From the NCBI GenBank assembly GCA_018907035.1, contig JACCIC010000004.1:3218001-3282000 (forward strand): a stretch of 64,000 nt of DNA, given 5' to 3'. The position numbers were made by a program, and so were the translations under genes. Shown one piece after another: positions 35,930 through 46,984 of this stretch. Positions within the stretch are counted from its first letter, which is position 1; the number at the start of each line of letters is the position of its first letter. Source of the stretch: Sycobia sp. Sy_11. Taxonomy: Eukaryota; Arthropoda; Insecta; Hymenoptera; Epichrysomallidae. The notes beneath the pieces are model-generated. The model was not told where the DNA came from and did not search any database. It saw nothing but the letters and a program-made list of their open reading frames with translations.

Positions 35930-36310
35930 TAAATACGACACATTTATTGCTTACGTGAAATCGAAAAAGCAGAAAAGCGTGAAATCATCAAATACTACTA
36001 ATTAAAAAAACTGACACCACTTCCAATTAAAAAGGAAATAGATGGATTTTTGGATTTCAGAAAGGTCGCACAAGCTTTGCTGATGAATTTCGTTCAGGCC
36101 ACAACTTCCAAAATGATTGAAAAAATTCATAAAATGGTGGATTATATTAGATTAAAGATAAGTAAGATACCTGAAATTATGAGGATGCGAACGGAACGCT
36201 TACATAATATTTTACATGAACATTTGATCATGGAGAAACTCTGTGCTGGATCGTGTTTGCTATTACTTGATCAAAAACTGCCGCGAAAAGGTGTTTCTAG
36301 TGAAAATTAG
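35930..36310 (+). pseudogene. mariner transposase N-terminal fragment (irritans-like)
   Basis: The plus-strand frame at about 36050-36307 contains TSKMIEKIHKMV and ILHEHLIMEKLCAGS followed by LLLDQKLPRKG. These resemble the helix-turn-helix and linker of an irritans-type mariner. No catalytic domain follows. 36311-37331 is featureless intron. Confidence 0.65.
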
Positions 36311-37331
36311 GCGCTAACAAGAACAATTAATTCATTTTAAAAGATGATCTAAATCGATACATTTTACCTTTCGACATTACTATGAAACTAAACTTTGACC
36401 TTAAAGTCATATTGAAAAATTTATTTACGATTTAATACCATAAAAGGTTCATATTTGTAAATCGTTGCTGAAATAAAACAACATTTTTTAATTGAATGAC
36501 AACGATTGTTGATGCAGATCACGTATAAAAAGTATTTGTGCAAAAGATCATGATCAGAACTCAAAAAAATTACAGAAAAGTTTATAATAACCTTCTTGAC
36601 GCTACAGATAGATGACCTAAATATGTGTTCGGATTGAGCAGGAAATTTTCATTAAGAGTTAAGCATATCTGACTCAGCAATTAATTACTATCTGTACTGT
36701 AAATAACTACAACAATTGGAATAATTGATTCATGTAAATAATGATTAATAATAATTGAGAGAGTTTAGCTGCATTGTTTTGATGCAATCATCATATAGCT
36801 TGGCAATCCAGGATCCGACTAAAAATTTTTTCGATTTCTAGAAAATTATTATAAGAGTGTAAAATTGACTTAGAAGAATCATCTGAAACATACCTACTCC
36901 AGATTTTCGACCGTAAATGAAAGTTATAATAAAGGAAATATGGTTATATAAAAAAAAGTATCAAAATATTAAATAACAAAACGAAAGAAATTCGCTGTGA
37001 ACAGTATAGAGATATGAAAGTTACTTTATTTTAGCGAAACTTATAAACAATTTGAATATATGTATTTTTTTATTATTAATTATATTTCCTACTACTAATA
37101 AAATGTACATTTCAACGTTGTGTTTATTTTACAATATTAATATATATGAAATTTTTCATAAAAAATTAGTTCTGCAATATGAAAGAAATGTATATCGCGT
37201 ATAAGTATATTTACATTTGTAAGCTTTAGATGAATACAAATCAAATTTATACTTTCCTTTATTGCTTCCTAATAAAAACGATTGTTCTTTGAAATATAGA
37301 TATGTACAAAAATATTTTTATTTTCTTTTAG

Positions 37332-37469
37332 AAGTTATTGCAAAATACTACTTTGTGTTATCAAGAAAATGATCAAATTAACTGTGAAGATTCAAACAAT
37401 GTAACAACAGAAATTGCTGGAGTAATAGAAATTGACAGTGAGACATTGCAGCGCATTCATGAGCTTGAG
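37332..37469 (+). CDS. Asx: Asx exon, conserved short segment
   Basis: A 46-codon exon between a pyrimidine-rich acceptor (TTTTCTTTTAG) and donor GTAATT at 37470, both phase 0. The peptide starts KLLQNTTLCYQEN and ends VIEIDSETLQRIHELE. No domain is recognised. Assignment to Asx rests on strand, phase and coding-like composition between two other phase-0 exons. The open frame beyond the donor is intron readthrough. Confidence 0.72.
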
Positions 37470-38185
37470 GTAATTTGGTTTCTAGTAATATTAATTGTAT
37501 CACAGTTTGATTGTTTAAATAATATAATGTTGGTTATAACATATTTTTTAAATATCAACAATGTATTTTATCTGTGTTTACTTTAATAAATAATATTGAA
37601 TAATACATTAATCTATTATGACCCACGAGGATACTTTTTAGCTTTTTTCTTAAGTTTCTAACTACGAGAAAATTAAGTCAAAACAATATTAGAACAGTTG
37701 AATTTAAAAGGTATTTTATTCATCTTTTTCATAGTGACACCCAAAATTCGAAAATCAATTATAGTTAAAAAAAAAAAAAAAAAAAAAATGGAAGATTCAG
37801 TGTAATGTAAAATCTAGACAATCTGTCATTATTTTCTAAAATAATTTTTCTTCTGTGGAGAACTTTATTTGAAGGTTTGATTTGAAAAAAATAAAGAGAA
37901 GAAGTTCAAAGGAAAAAAAAGAAAGAACATTATGTGAATGAATAGCATTTGGTCTTTTATAACATTATAAATATATGTTTTGTAATTTAAAGAAGTTATT
38001 TATAAGTTTATAATGCACATCAAATTTTGGATTTTATATTAATTTAAATGCGAAAGCTTGTATGATATTATAAGAAAAGTTAATATTTATATAAGTGTTT
38101 AAGAAATAATTGTTTCAACTCAATTAATTCAAGATTTACATTAATTTACTTACCGTTCTTGTACATTTTATTCTAGTTTTATATA
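37470..38185. other. Asx intron, nothing recognised
   Basis: AT-rich, with a pure A run of about 20 bases at 37769-37788. No genes or element ends. Confidence 0.6.
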
Positions 38186-39430
38186 CCATGTGATCCAATT
38201 TGACCCGGACTGACAAAAAAAACAACATTTTATGTATTTTAATACAAATCTTTATTATCGCCTTCAAAATAGGCTCCTTTCGAGCCAATACAAGCATGCC
38301 AACGCTGAATTCAATTTCCCATACACCTGTTGTAACTTACCTGGGATTGCCTTCAGTTCCTTTAACGAATTACTCTTTATGGCTTCAATGGACTCATGGT
38401 CTGTTCTCTGAAACGGATTTTTGAGTTTCGAAAAGAGGAAAAAGTCACAGGGAGCCAAATCTAGCGAATACGATAGCTCAGCGATGACTTTCATTTTGTG
38501 TTTGACCAAAAAATCAGACACAATCATGCTGGAATGTACAGGCCCATTATCGTGGTGAAAAAACCATGAATTGTCTGCCCACAAATCCGATCGTTTACAA
38601 TGAATTGCTTTACGTAGACTCCTCAAAACGTAATCGACAAAAACGATGAGCATCAACTTGATTTTTGACCAACTTTGACATGGTTTTTTCGGTTTCAGCT
38701 CATTTTTGAAGCGCTAGTCGTTAGATTGTTGGGCAGATTCGACGTCACATTCATAAACCCATGTCTCGTCACCAGTAATGATGCGTTTAATGAATGTAGG
38801 GTCCTCTGCTACGTTTTGAAGCACCTCTTTTGCGACCTCTACTCCACGTTCTTTTTGAAAAAGATTCAGATGTTTTGGAACCAGTCTAGCATTGACACGC
38901 TTCATATGGAAAACATTAATCAAAACATGTTGAATCGATCCATAAGAGATATTGAGAGTTTCTTCTATCTATCTGATGCCGACACGACGATTTTTGAGCA
39001 CCATTTCCTCAACTTTTTCGATGTTATCGTCGTTAACAGAGGTGGATGGGCGACTTACATGAGGCAAGTATTCGACGACTTCACGACCTTCACTGAATGC
39101 GTTGTGTCACTCAAATACTTGCATTCCCGATAAAGTAGACTCCCCAAAACACTTCTGCAACATTTTCAACGATTCCGTAGCCGCAATTCCAATGGAAACA
39201 CAAAATTTCAAGCAAATTCTTTGATTAACTTTTTTTTCCATAGTCAATATCGCCAGGTAAACTTTTTGCGTCGTAAACAAACAACTGACAAACACACGCT
39301 AATATAGATATGGCGCTCAAATTTCACACGAACATCAAGAAAGGTTGTAACAATATAGGAAAAAAAGTTTTACCGATATAGTTTACGCGCGGTTGAAATG
39401 CGTCAGTCCGGGTGAAATTTGACCATATGT
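38186..39430 (-). mobile_element. mariner element, frameshifted transposase
   Basis: About 1245 bp between inverted ends sharing CCCGGACTGAC and a GGTCAAATTT-like outer part. Minus-strand translation: ICLKFCVSIGIAATESLKML (39230) N-terminal region, KRIITGDETWVYECDVESA (38780) with the first Asp, FFHHDNGPVHSS (38560) with the second, and SLDLAPCDFFLFSKL (38460) with the third. All three catalytic Asp survive but several frameshifts separate them. The CDFFLF ending groups it with SETMAR-like/irritans-related mariners. Confidence 0.85.
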
Positions 39431-39809
39431 ATTATAATTCGTCCTGATGTAAAGATGCAAATACATTCTGAAATGGACTATGATCAATCTACCCGATAAT
39501 CTTGATACTCACAGATGAAAATTTTATATACATCGTATGGTTAATTGTGCGTATTCGATCTTAAATATATATAATTACAAGTTTTGCGAGACTGTCAGCA
39601 TTTTGCGTATATTAATAATAAATGTATAGTTTTATGTTTATTTTTTTTATTTTTTTATTTTGACTGTTTAGCAATAGTTGTCCTTTCAGATTCTAGGTAA
39701 AGGGGGTATTTAAAAACCAGGACAGTCTGACTTTTATTATATATTTATACACATATTATTTTAAAAAGCTGAATAAGCGCTACCTCTTAAACATAAATGC
39801 ATACACGCA

Positions 39810-39860
<51 letters not shown>

Positions 39861-40600
39861 TTGAAAAATTTAGCAGAGAAAATAAGTTAGAAAATAAAAG
39901 TCAGGAAAACATAAATACTATAACGTTGTTAATTTGATAATAGTCAAATTGCTAGTTAGTGTTGTCTGGTTTGTCCTTTAGTCTTACGATTGGAACTTTA
40001 CAACAACAAAAAATCGCTGTAAACTAGTATTGGCTTTTACAAAAAATTGAAGCACAGGCATTATCATCTATTTGACTTAACGGTTATTTTTTAATATATT
40101 AATAGAATCATACTCAAAGTTTTTGAATACTGATAAATTCATTCGTTGTCAAAAATATAATTTTTTATATAATTTCATTAAGAATCAGTTGGAATATTCT
40201 TAAACTGAATTTAGAATGGATGACCATTGGATTAAGAGAAAAATTAAAATTTTATCGATCACAGGACATGGCATGTTTGCGGAGTTTTTAATTGTATATA
40301 CATTTAGGTAATTAAGATATTCATGTTGCTTATTAACCAAAAAAGAATTCTGAAGTTTTCCTGTAGGTTCCGAATGTTTTATACGAAATGATATACTTTG
40401 TCTAAACATTTAATTGGATAAAGTTTAATATCTATAACCTTTAATTAAAATGTATGGTAGTTCACTTTAGTCTAAATAAAGTAATATTTTATTAGTTCTG
40501 AATGTATCTACTTTGGTGCCAATGAAAATGTGTTTACGAGAAATTTCTTGTACTAATTTATTTAAAACAAAAAAAAACTTCAACTGAAGCACATAGAATT
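39431..40600. other. Asx intron with (TA)n
   Basis: Contains a (TA)n array at 39817-39857. The rest is AT-rich with no gene or repeat recognised. Confidence 0.6.
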
Positions 40601-40604
40601 TTTG

Positions 40605-41010
40605 ACGAGACTTGTCATATTAATTAGTAATATTGGTCTGTCGAATAAGATGTGCAGAAGCTGAGTTCGAATGCTTAAAAAATAATGATTTCTAACTTGA
40701 AGATAAAGAACGTTTTGGCACACTAACCAAATTTGAAGATAAAGAATTAAAAGAATGACTTTATCACAATGTCAGAGGCTAGCTGAACTTAGAAAAATAT
40801 TTAAAAGTGTTGGAATGATCCATAACTAAGGGCATTGAGTGCCGTATGAATTGAAGCTGTGAGATGTCGAACAGCGGTTTGTCACGTGTAAAGTGCTGCT
40901 TGAACGGCAAAAAGAAAAGCTGTTTTATACCGTATCGTGACTATTGGTGAAAATTTAATACACTATGATAATCTAAAGCGTCGAAAGTCATTGATATTAA
41001 TAAAACAAAG
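40605..41010 (+). pseudogene. mariner transposase fragment
   Basis: Broken plus-strand frames near 40845-40930 give ELKLRDVEQRFVTCKVLLER, close to the ELKLRDVERRFFTCEQLL segment of the intact transposase at 16292-17335. Further upstream, decayed N-terminal sequence is visible. Only the linker region survives. Confidence 0.7.
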
Positions 41011-41179
41011 GTAAATTATAACACTTAGCTAGATTCACAAAAGAGTTTAATTTTAGTACAACAGCTGTTTCTTTTAGTAGCAAAGCAGTTATTAGATCTT
41101 TTTGGAAACTTGTATTTTTTTGACTTATCAGAGCTATTAATTTTTTTTTTTAACTTATCAGATATATTACAATTAAAAA

Positions 41180-41345
41180 TTGTACTTATGTCGACTGTTC
41201 TAAATTAAATTAATAAATATTTTTATCGGTCTTACAGTCTTTATATTATCGTATATTAGCTAAATTAATGACAGTCAGACTGTCCTTGTTTATGATCACC
41301 CCCGTAGAATCTGAAATAAAACTTATTACTACAATAAATTAGATC
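41180..41345 (-). repeat. PLE pseudo-LTR, inverted partial copy
   Basis: Reverse complement of the pseudo-LTR end at about 41600-41740. With that end it forms an inverted pair separated by about 250 bp that could fold back. Confidence 0.8.
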
Positions 41346-41439
41346 AGAAAATGAAAAATAAAAATAAAATAAAATTAATAATACAATAGTAATAAAAATA
41401 TATTAATAAGTAAAATAAAAATCATAAACGTACTATTCT

Positions 41440-41738
41440 ACTAACCGTAGCGGTTCGAAACATCGGACAAGAATGTAATTCTAAATTTAAGGTCGTGGGG
41501 CAGTCAGGTTGTCCTTTACTAACATAGATTAGTATTTTTAATTATTTTTGTTTTTTTTTATTATTAATTTTATTTTATTTTTATTTTTAATTTTCTGATA
41601 TAATTTATTGTAGTAATAAGTTTTATTTCAGATTCTACGGGGGTGATCATAAACAAGAACAGTCTGACTGTCATTATTTTAGCTAATATATGATAGTATA
41701 AAGACTGTAAGACCGATAAAAATATTTATTAATTACAT

Positions 41739-41740
<2 letters not shown>
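41440..41740 (+). repeat. PLE pseudo-LTR, upstream direct copy
   Basis: Begins within the hammerhead motif: AACCG-TAG-CGGTT stem, then CGAAACATC. The first core strand is missing. It continues through GGGGCAGTCAGGTTGTCC to GACCGATAAAAATATTTATT and matches the downstream copy. Confidence 0.82.

Positions 41741-41743
<3 letters not shown>

Positions 41744-41780
<37 letters not shown>
41744..41780. repeat. (TA)n microsatellite
   Basis: About 18 TA repeats directly after the upstream pseudo-LTR. 41781-42290 carries no recognisable coding sequence. Confidence 0.95.
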
Positions 41781-41783
<3 letters not shown>

Positions 41784-42299
41784 AATCCAAATTTACGGAC
41801 ACTGTAACACCTATTGACTCGCGCCAATTCTACAGCATTAAGTTAAATGCATTTCACTTCGCCACACACAGGCTTATACTAATTTCTTTAAGTCTTGTAC
41901 ATTTTAATAAAAAAGTAAATATTTTAAATCATTGGCTTTTAATAATGCTTTCGATATTAGCTTGATAGTGGATAAATGGATAGTCAAAAAACGTTTTAAA
42001 TCAGTTTGAAAACATTTTTATTGACTCAAACAAAAAGATAAAAACTTATTTTCCATCAATTTTATTCGCTTTTTAAGTAATAAAGTTTATATCACTATTT
42101 AATGTTAATAATATGTTATTATTCAAGGAGGTACCTGATCAAGTACAAAAAATGATCACAAAGTTATGAAATTTGTAATTTAGCAAGATTTATATGTAGA
42201 GCAATGATTTAGTTTAATTTTGGTGTCGCAAGGTTGGCTTCTTTAGCGAGATAAAAGATAGATTTTTAAGATAGAATATAGATTTCAAAATTATTTAAA

Positions 42300-43960
42300 T
42301 AGTAACATCATACATGAATACAAAACAGCCAAGAATTTCTTAAAGGAGAACGCAAATATTAAATTCCAAAATGCAGATAAAGGAAATGTAACAGTAGCAT
42401 CTAACAAGAAAGAATATATTAATACAGTTACAATGATGTTAGAGGATAATACAACTTAGAAGAAAATTGAGAATTTTCATATTAATAAGCTACAAAATAA
42501 ATTGAAAGAATTAGTACAAGAATGGAAAAATAAACCTTATATTAATGAAATTACTTAGAATGCGAAAATGGCACAATAGACAGTTGTTTTGGAGTTCCTA
42601 AAATTCACAAAGAGCTATAGAATAATAATATCATCAATTAAATTTCCAACATAGAACATCTCAAGATTTTTATCAAATATATTAGTTAAGATCGTTGGAA
42701 AAACCAACTCTTCTGTTAAAGATAGTTGAAGCTTTTATGAAGCAGTTAAAGATATTAATATTCTGAATAATTATAAGATGATTTCATTGGATGTAGTATC
42801 TTTATTTATAAATATATCATTAGATTTATTTTAAAAAATTCTAGAAGAAAAATGAAAAAAGAAAAGTTATAGAAAAAAATATAGAAAAAAATTTAGTTTT
42901 TATAAGACAATCTTTTCTTTTCAAAATAATTTTTATGAACAAAGATATGGTTATCCAATGGAATCACCTTTATCACCGATGATTGCTAATTTGATAATGG
43001 AGAAATTATAAAATATTGCTTTAAATAAGTTCAATTTTGAACCAATTATCTATAAAAGATACGTTGACGGCATCTTTATAATTGTAGCAGAAAGGTGTGT
43101 AGACGAAATGGTGGATGTTTTTAATCCTATCCATGATAAAATTAAATATACAAAAGAAATAGAATTAGACAAAAAATTAAGTTTTTTGGACGTCAATATT
43201 ATTAGAGTTAGTAATAACAGAATAAAATTAAATTGGTACATAAAACCTACATGGTCAAGTAGGTTATTAAATTTTAACTCACACCATCTATTCGGAAACA
43301 AGATAGGTACTGTAAAGGGAGTCATCGACAGAACGATCAAATTATCATACAAAAATTTTAGAAAAGATAATTTAAAATTAGTTAAAGAGATATTTATTAA
43401 CAATGGCTATCCAATAGACCTTATATAAAATTATTGCAGACGAAGTGGATCAGATTTATAATAGCACTAGAGAACTTAATATGGAAAAGAGGGAGATTAA
43501 TAATAAAATCATGGTATTACTATATGTAAAAGGGTATCGGAAAGAATTAGAAGTGCATTCAAAAAGCATAATATTCAAGTTTATTTTAAAAACAATAATA
43601 ATATAACAAAGTTATTTAATAATTGTAAAAATAAGGATGATAAATGTTTGAAAACGGAAGTGATATACAAAATAAATTGTAAAGATTGTGACAAATATTA
43701 TATTGAAAAAACGGGAAGAACAAAGCATATATGAACACCAGTATAGCTTACGAAATATGAATGGTACATGTGAGCTAAAAAATATAGTTTAAACTTGTTC
43801 CATTCTTTCGATTTTGAAAATGTGGATATTGTGGAAGAAGGTATTCAAAATAAATATAAAAGAGAAACTCTTGAAATTATTGATATTTTTAGAAATCCCA
43901 ATAATGTAAATTTAATGTTAGAATCAAATAAATTGGACAACACTTATAATTCATTATTAA
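42300..43960 (+). pseudogene. PLE reverse transcriptase / GIY-YIG endonuclease, decayed
   Basis: In order: an N-terminal segment with NADKGNVTVASNKKEYI (42370-42420), ISLDVVSLFINIS (RT motif A region, 42785), YPMESPLSPMIANLIME (42950), and YVDG in place of the catalytic YVDD (about 43060). From 43108 an open stretch runs through KLSFLDVNI and KPTWSSRLLNFNSHHLFGNKIGT. After further breaks comes INCKDCDKYYIEK (43680), the start of the GIY-YIG nuclease with the YIG glycine lost, then SFDFENVDIVEEGI. PLE enzymes nick with the GIY-YIG domain and copy RNA with a telomerase-like RT. This copy is inactive. Confidence 0.8.
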
Positions 43961-44085
43961 TATAAAATTTGTATTTCGCATTTAAGTTAAGAAAATGGTG
44001 GTACTATAAATGTTATACCAATAAATTTGGAGTCGGGATGGGGTATATAAAGTATCATGATGGATTTTTCAATTTAGTTTAGTTG

Positions 44086-44120
44086 CTGAGGATGAGCCGT
44101 AGCGGTTCGAAACGTCGGAT
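44086..44120 (+). ncRNA. Minimal hammerhead ribozyme motif of PLE
   Basis: The core strand CTGAGGA at 44086-44092 is followed by a 6-bp stem II (94-99 with 103-108, one G-U pair) closed by a TAG loop. Then come GAAA (109-112) and CGTC, giving the GUC cleavage triplet with an almost absent stem III. This matches the minimal hammerheads reported in PLEs, thought to act as dimers. One extra U at 44093 lies between the core and stem II. Cleavage here is inference. Confidence 0.7.
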
Positions 44121-44405
44121 ACCAAAGGTGAATCTAAATTAAAGGTGGTGGGGGCAGTAAGGTTGTCCTTTACTAACATAGAATATTGTTTTTATTATTT
44201 TTATTTTATTTATTATTTTATTTTTCTTTTATTATTTGTTTTATTCTTATTTTTAATTTTTAATATAATTTATTGTAGTAATAAGTTTTATTTCAGGTTC
44301 TTCGGGGGTGAATATAAACAAGGACATTCTGACTGTCTGACTGTCATTATTTTAGTTAATATATTATATTATAAAGATTGTAAAACCGATAAAAATATTT
44401 ATTGA
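44086..44405 (+). repeat. PLE pseudo-LTR, downstream copy
   Basis: Starts with the hammerhead motif and ends near GATAAAAATATTTATT. It parallels 41440-41740 and 28437-28740. The open frame at 44145-44402 is only the AT-rich interior of the repeat. Confidence 0.82.
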
Positions 44406-44749
44406 ATTTATATTAATGCTTGTAGATTTAAATATAGTGAAAAAACATAAAAATTAAGTTATTTATTAATTTAATTCAGAAAAGTCGACATAAGAACAAT
44501 ATTTAATTATACTTTTTTAGCGAGATATTAAAAATTACTGTTTTCCCACGATTCACACTGTTTCTTATGAGGATTTTTCTATAGTATCTCTTATTATGAA
44601 ACGAGACGATGATATTTCAATGAAACTTATTCTAAAATTTAGAACATTTTCCGAAACTTCTTTTTAAATGTTAATAATATCAATTTGTTGATTAGTAGTA
44701 TATAAAATAAAAAAAAATATTTAAAAAACAATCCGTGTTTGAAGACAGA

Positions 44750-45480
44750 GGACGTTCCTTAGAGATGCTGATGTTATCGTATGCTGCCATCTATCAAACG
44801 ACGCCAAAACCAATTTCAGACTAATTGATAGGTTAGTTTAGAGTTTTAAGTTGGCTATGAAAAAATTCTCGGCCTGATGGGTGCCGCGATTGCTTAAACT
44901 AGACAACAACCGCAAACGGCTGTTAACTTAAAAGCAGTATGTAAATCAATTTAAACAACATCCGAAGGACTTTTTACGTCGTGTTGTGACCGTTGATAAA
45001 ACCTGGATTCCTCATTACACACCAGAAACTAAGCAGCAATCTAAACAATTGATTTCTCGTGGTGAATGTGCGCAAAGAAGGTGAAGACGGTCCCATCACA
45101 TTTGGTGAAAATAAGTGTTGTTTCATCACGATAACGCACCAGCATATTCATCTGGAATTGTTGCCAGCAAACTGCATAAATTGCGTTATCAATTACTGCC
45201 GCACACCTGCATTCACCCGATCTGGCTCCCTGCGACTTCTTCTTGTTCTCTAACATGAAGAAATGGTTCGCGGGAAAAAATTTTGCTTAAACGAGGAAGT
45301 CATCGCCGAGACAGAGGCTTATTTTGGAGAGTTCAAGAAATTCTTTTTTTCGAAAGTGTTAAAAAATGACCAGAACGTTGGAAAAAGTGTATCTTTCTAA
45401 AGGGGGACTATGTTGAAAAATAAAAGAAAATTTTTTGCAAAAATGACGTTTTCATTTCTAACACGGGTACTTATTGAACT
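44750..45480 (+). pseudogene. mariner transposase fragment (irritans-like)
   Basis: Plus-strand pieces: FLRRVVTVDKTWIPHYTPETKQQS near 44970-45050 (first Asp block, TGDE changed to TVDK), then FHHDNAPAYSSGIVASKL near 45120-45170 (second Asp intact), then a broken third block near 45225. The end reads GGGTACTTATTGAACTGCCC, a terminal-repeat-like sequence. Stops and a deletion between the first and second blocks make it inactive. Confidence 0.75.
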
Positions 45481-45486
45481 GCCCTC

Positions 45487-45489
<3 letters not shown>

Positions 45490-45530
<41 letters not shown>
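45490..45530. repeat. (TA)n microsatellite, left of LTR
   Basis: About 20 TA repeats between the mariner end and the LTR-like element. Confidence 0.95.
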
Positions 45531-45535
<5 letters not shown>

Positions 45536-46543
45536 CCGCATAAATGCAGCTATCCTTACCTTCCGATGAAGCATACGTGTGTGCGTTCATCGCCACGCAC
45601 ACGCTGGACTCGCCGGCTGCTGAAAGGAGGAATGGGACAAGCGGGCAGGGGAAAATACGGTGTTCAATAAATAACCAAGTATTTTGTAATAGTTAACATA
45701 ATATTTATTAGCACACAGATGCGCACATATTACAGGGGAGTGCTGTGGCTCCACGCCAATCACTGGCAGGTTTCGCGATGCGATATACAGAGGTACAAAT
45801 ACATTTATACGCGATCGTTCGTCGGGAACGATAGGAGGGGAACACGGTATTTGGGACGGGGATACATATAGACACGATGGACGCGGATGCGCTATACAGC
45901 GACGGTGGGGCCTGGCTCTAGCCTACATCTCTCTCGTTTACGGGAGAGAGTTATACAAGATACTTAAAAATAGAACAAGCTACTTACCGGTGCTAACACT
46001 GGGCTGTCTCTCTCTCGATGATGCGTGAGCAGCGTCCTCATCGCCACTCAGTATTCTCTCTTTCTCTCTCTCTCTCTCTCTCGCTCGCTCTTGCGTCTGG
46101 CCGCTCGGCGTCCTCGATGTACTGGACGCAGGTGCTTATCACAGACGGGTCGCTGGATGTTGGAAGGCAAAAACGGGAGTCACCTAGCCTAGGCGATGCT
46201 CTTGGCCTCGAGAAGAGTGCCTGCTTTGCCGCTCGATGTACAGGTCTGAATCTTACGGATGAGAGAGGAGTCGGAGATCACAAAGATGATCGTCTAACGA
46301 TTCGAAGCGTCTAACCTGTTCGACTGCTGAGCGTCTGATCTCTTCGAAGGCCAAGACCAGAAGAAGCGTCTATTCCTTGATAGTCGGAACGAGAAGCACC
46401 TGATCTGTTTGAAAGTCAAAACGAGAGGGAACGCTTCATTTTACTCCTTTCGTCGTGCGCGCACTCTCGAGGTTCGCGATCTGCCGCGAACACTCGCGGC
46501 TTTGTATGTATGCATAGGCGCGACCGCCAAATCGGCGGTTACA
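45531..46543 (-). mobile_element. Probable solo LTR inserted in a TA array
   Basis: A 1013-bp GC-rich block whose ends are TATAACCGC and GCGGTTACA. Read on the minus strand it begins TGTAACCGCC and ends GCGGTTATA, as an LTR with TG..CA ends and one change. Both sides are (TA)n, with ATAT possible as duplication. Minus-strand content fits an LTR: GC-rich upstream part, GA-rich tract (46086-46058), GGTAAGTA donor-like site near 45985, and AATAAA near 45705. No internal retroelement sequence is attached. The open frames inside it have no recognisable domain. Confidence 0.55.
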
Positions 46544-46580
46544 ATATATATATATATATATAGATATATATATATATATA
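46544..46580. repeat. (TA)n microsatellite, right of LTR
   Basis: TA array interrupted once by TAGATA near 46560, continuing the array on the other side of the LTR-like element. 46581-46980 carries no gene. Confidence 0.9.
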
Positions 46581-46984
46581 CTACTACTACTGAGTAATGC
46601 TTATTGGGCCATCTTTTTGAAAATGTTAAAACCGGATTTCTCTCTCTTTGATCTACTAAAACAATAATTAGCTAGTGACATGGAATTACTTCACAATATC
46701 TTCACTTTAAAGTTTCATTTCAGCTGTAAGATACGCAGAATGGTGAAATAAATTTTATTCCACTTATTATTCTCTCATAAAAATGGCGCAACTCGATTTA
46801 CGTACGCAATTTACATCTAGAATTTATAATAATTAGTTTTTTAAGCACTAGGATGATTTTGAACAGATGACTTATATTTACGTTTCGCATCAGATTTAGA
46901 TAGTTACATGCGAGATTATAGCACTGAGACTAAGCTGCCTTTTGGACAACTTTAATTTCTAATTTTAATTTTAATCTAGCTTTA

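Larger units (their letters stand above)
41180..44500 (+). mobile_element. Penelope-like element with pseudo-LTRs
   Basis: The most complete PLE in the window. It has an inverted terminal-repeat piece (41180-41345), a direct upstream pseudo-LTR (41440-41740), a (TA)n array, a decayed ORF (42300-43960) and a downstream pseudo-LTR (44086-44405 and somewhat beyond). Direct pseudo-LTRs plus an extra inverted piece are a known PLE arrangement. The two direct repeats share GGTTGTCCTTTACTAACATAG, TTTTATTTCAG and GACCGATAAAAATATTTATT blocks. Confidence 0.82.

Noticed and set aside
36050..36310. Host gene from an 86-aa frame
   Set aside because: Its motifs match the N-terminal half of an irritans-type mariner transposase.
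46018..46597. Two plus-strand frames in the GC-rich LTR-like block
   Set aside because: Composition follows CT-rich and GC-rich LTR sequence; no domain, no splice context as coding exons.
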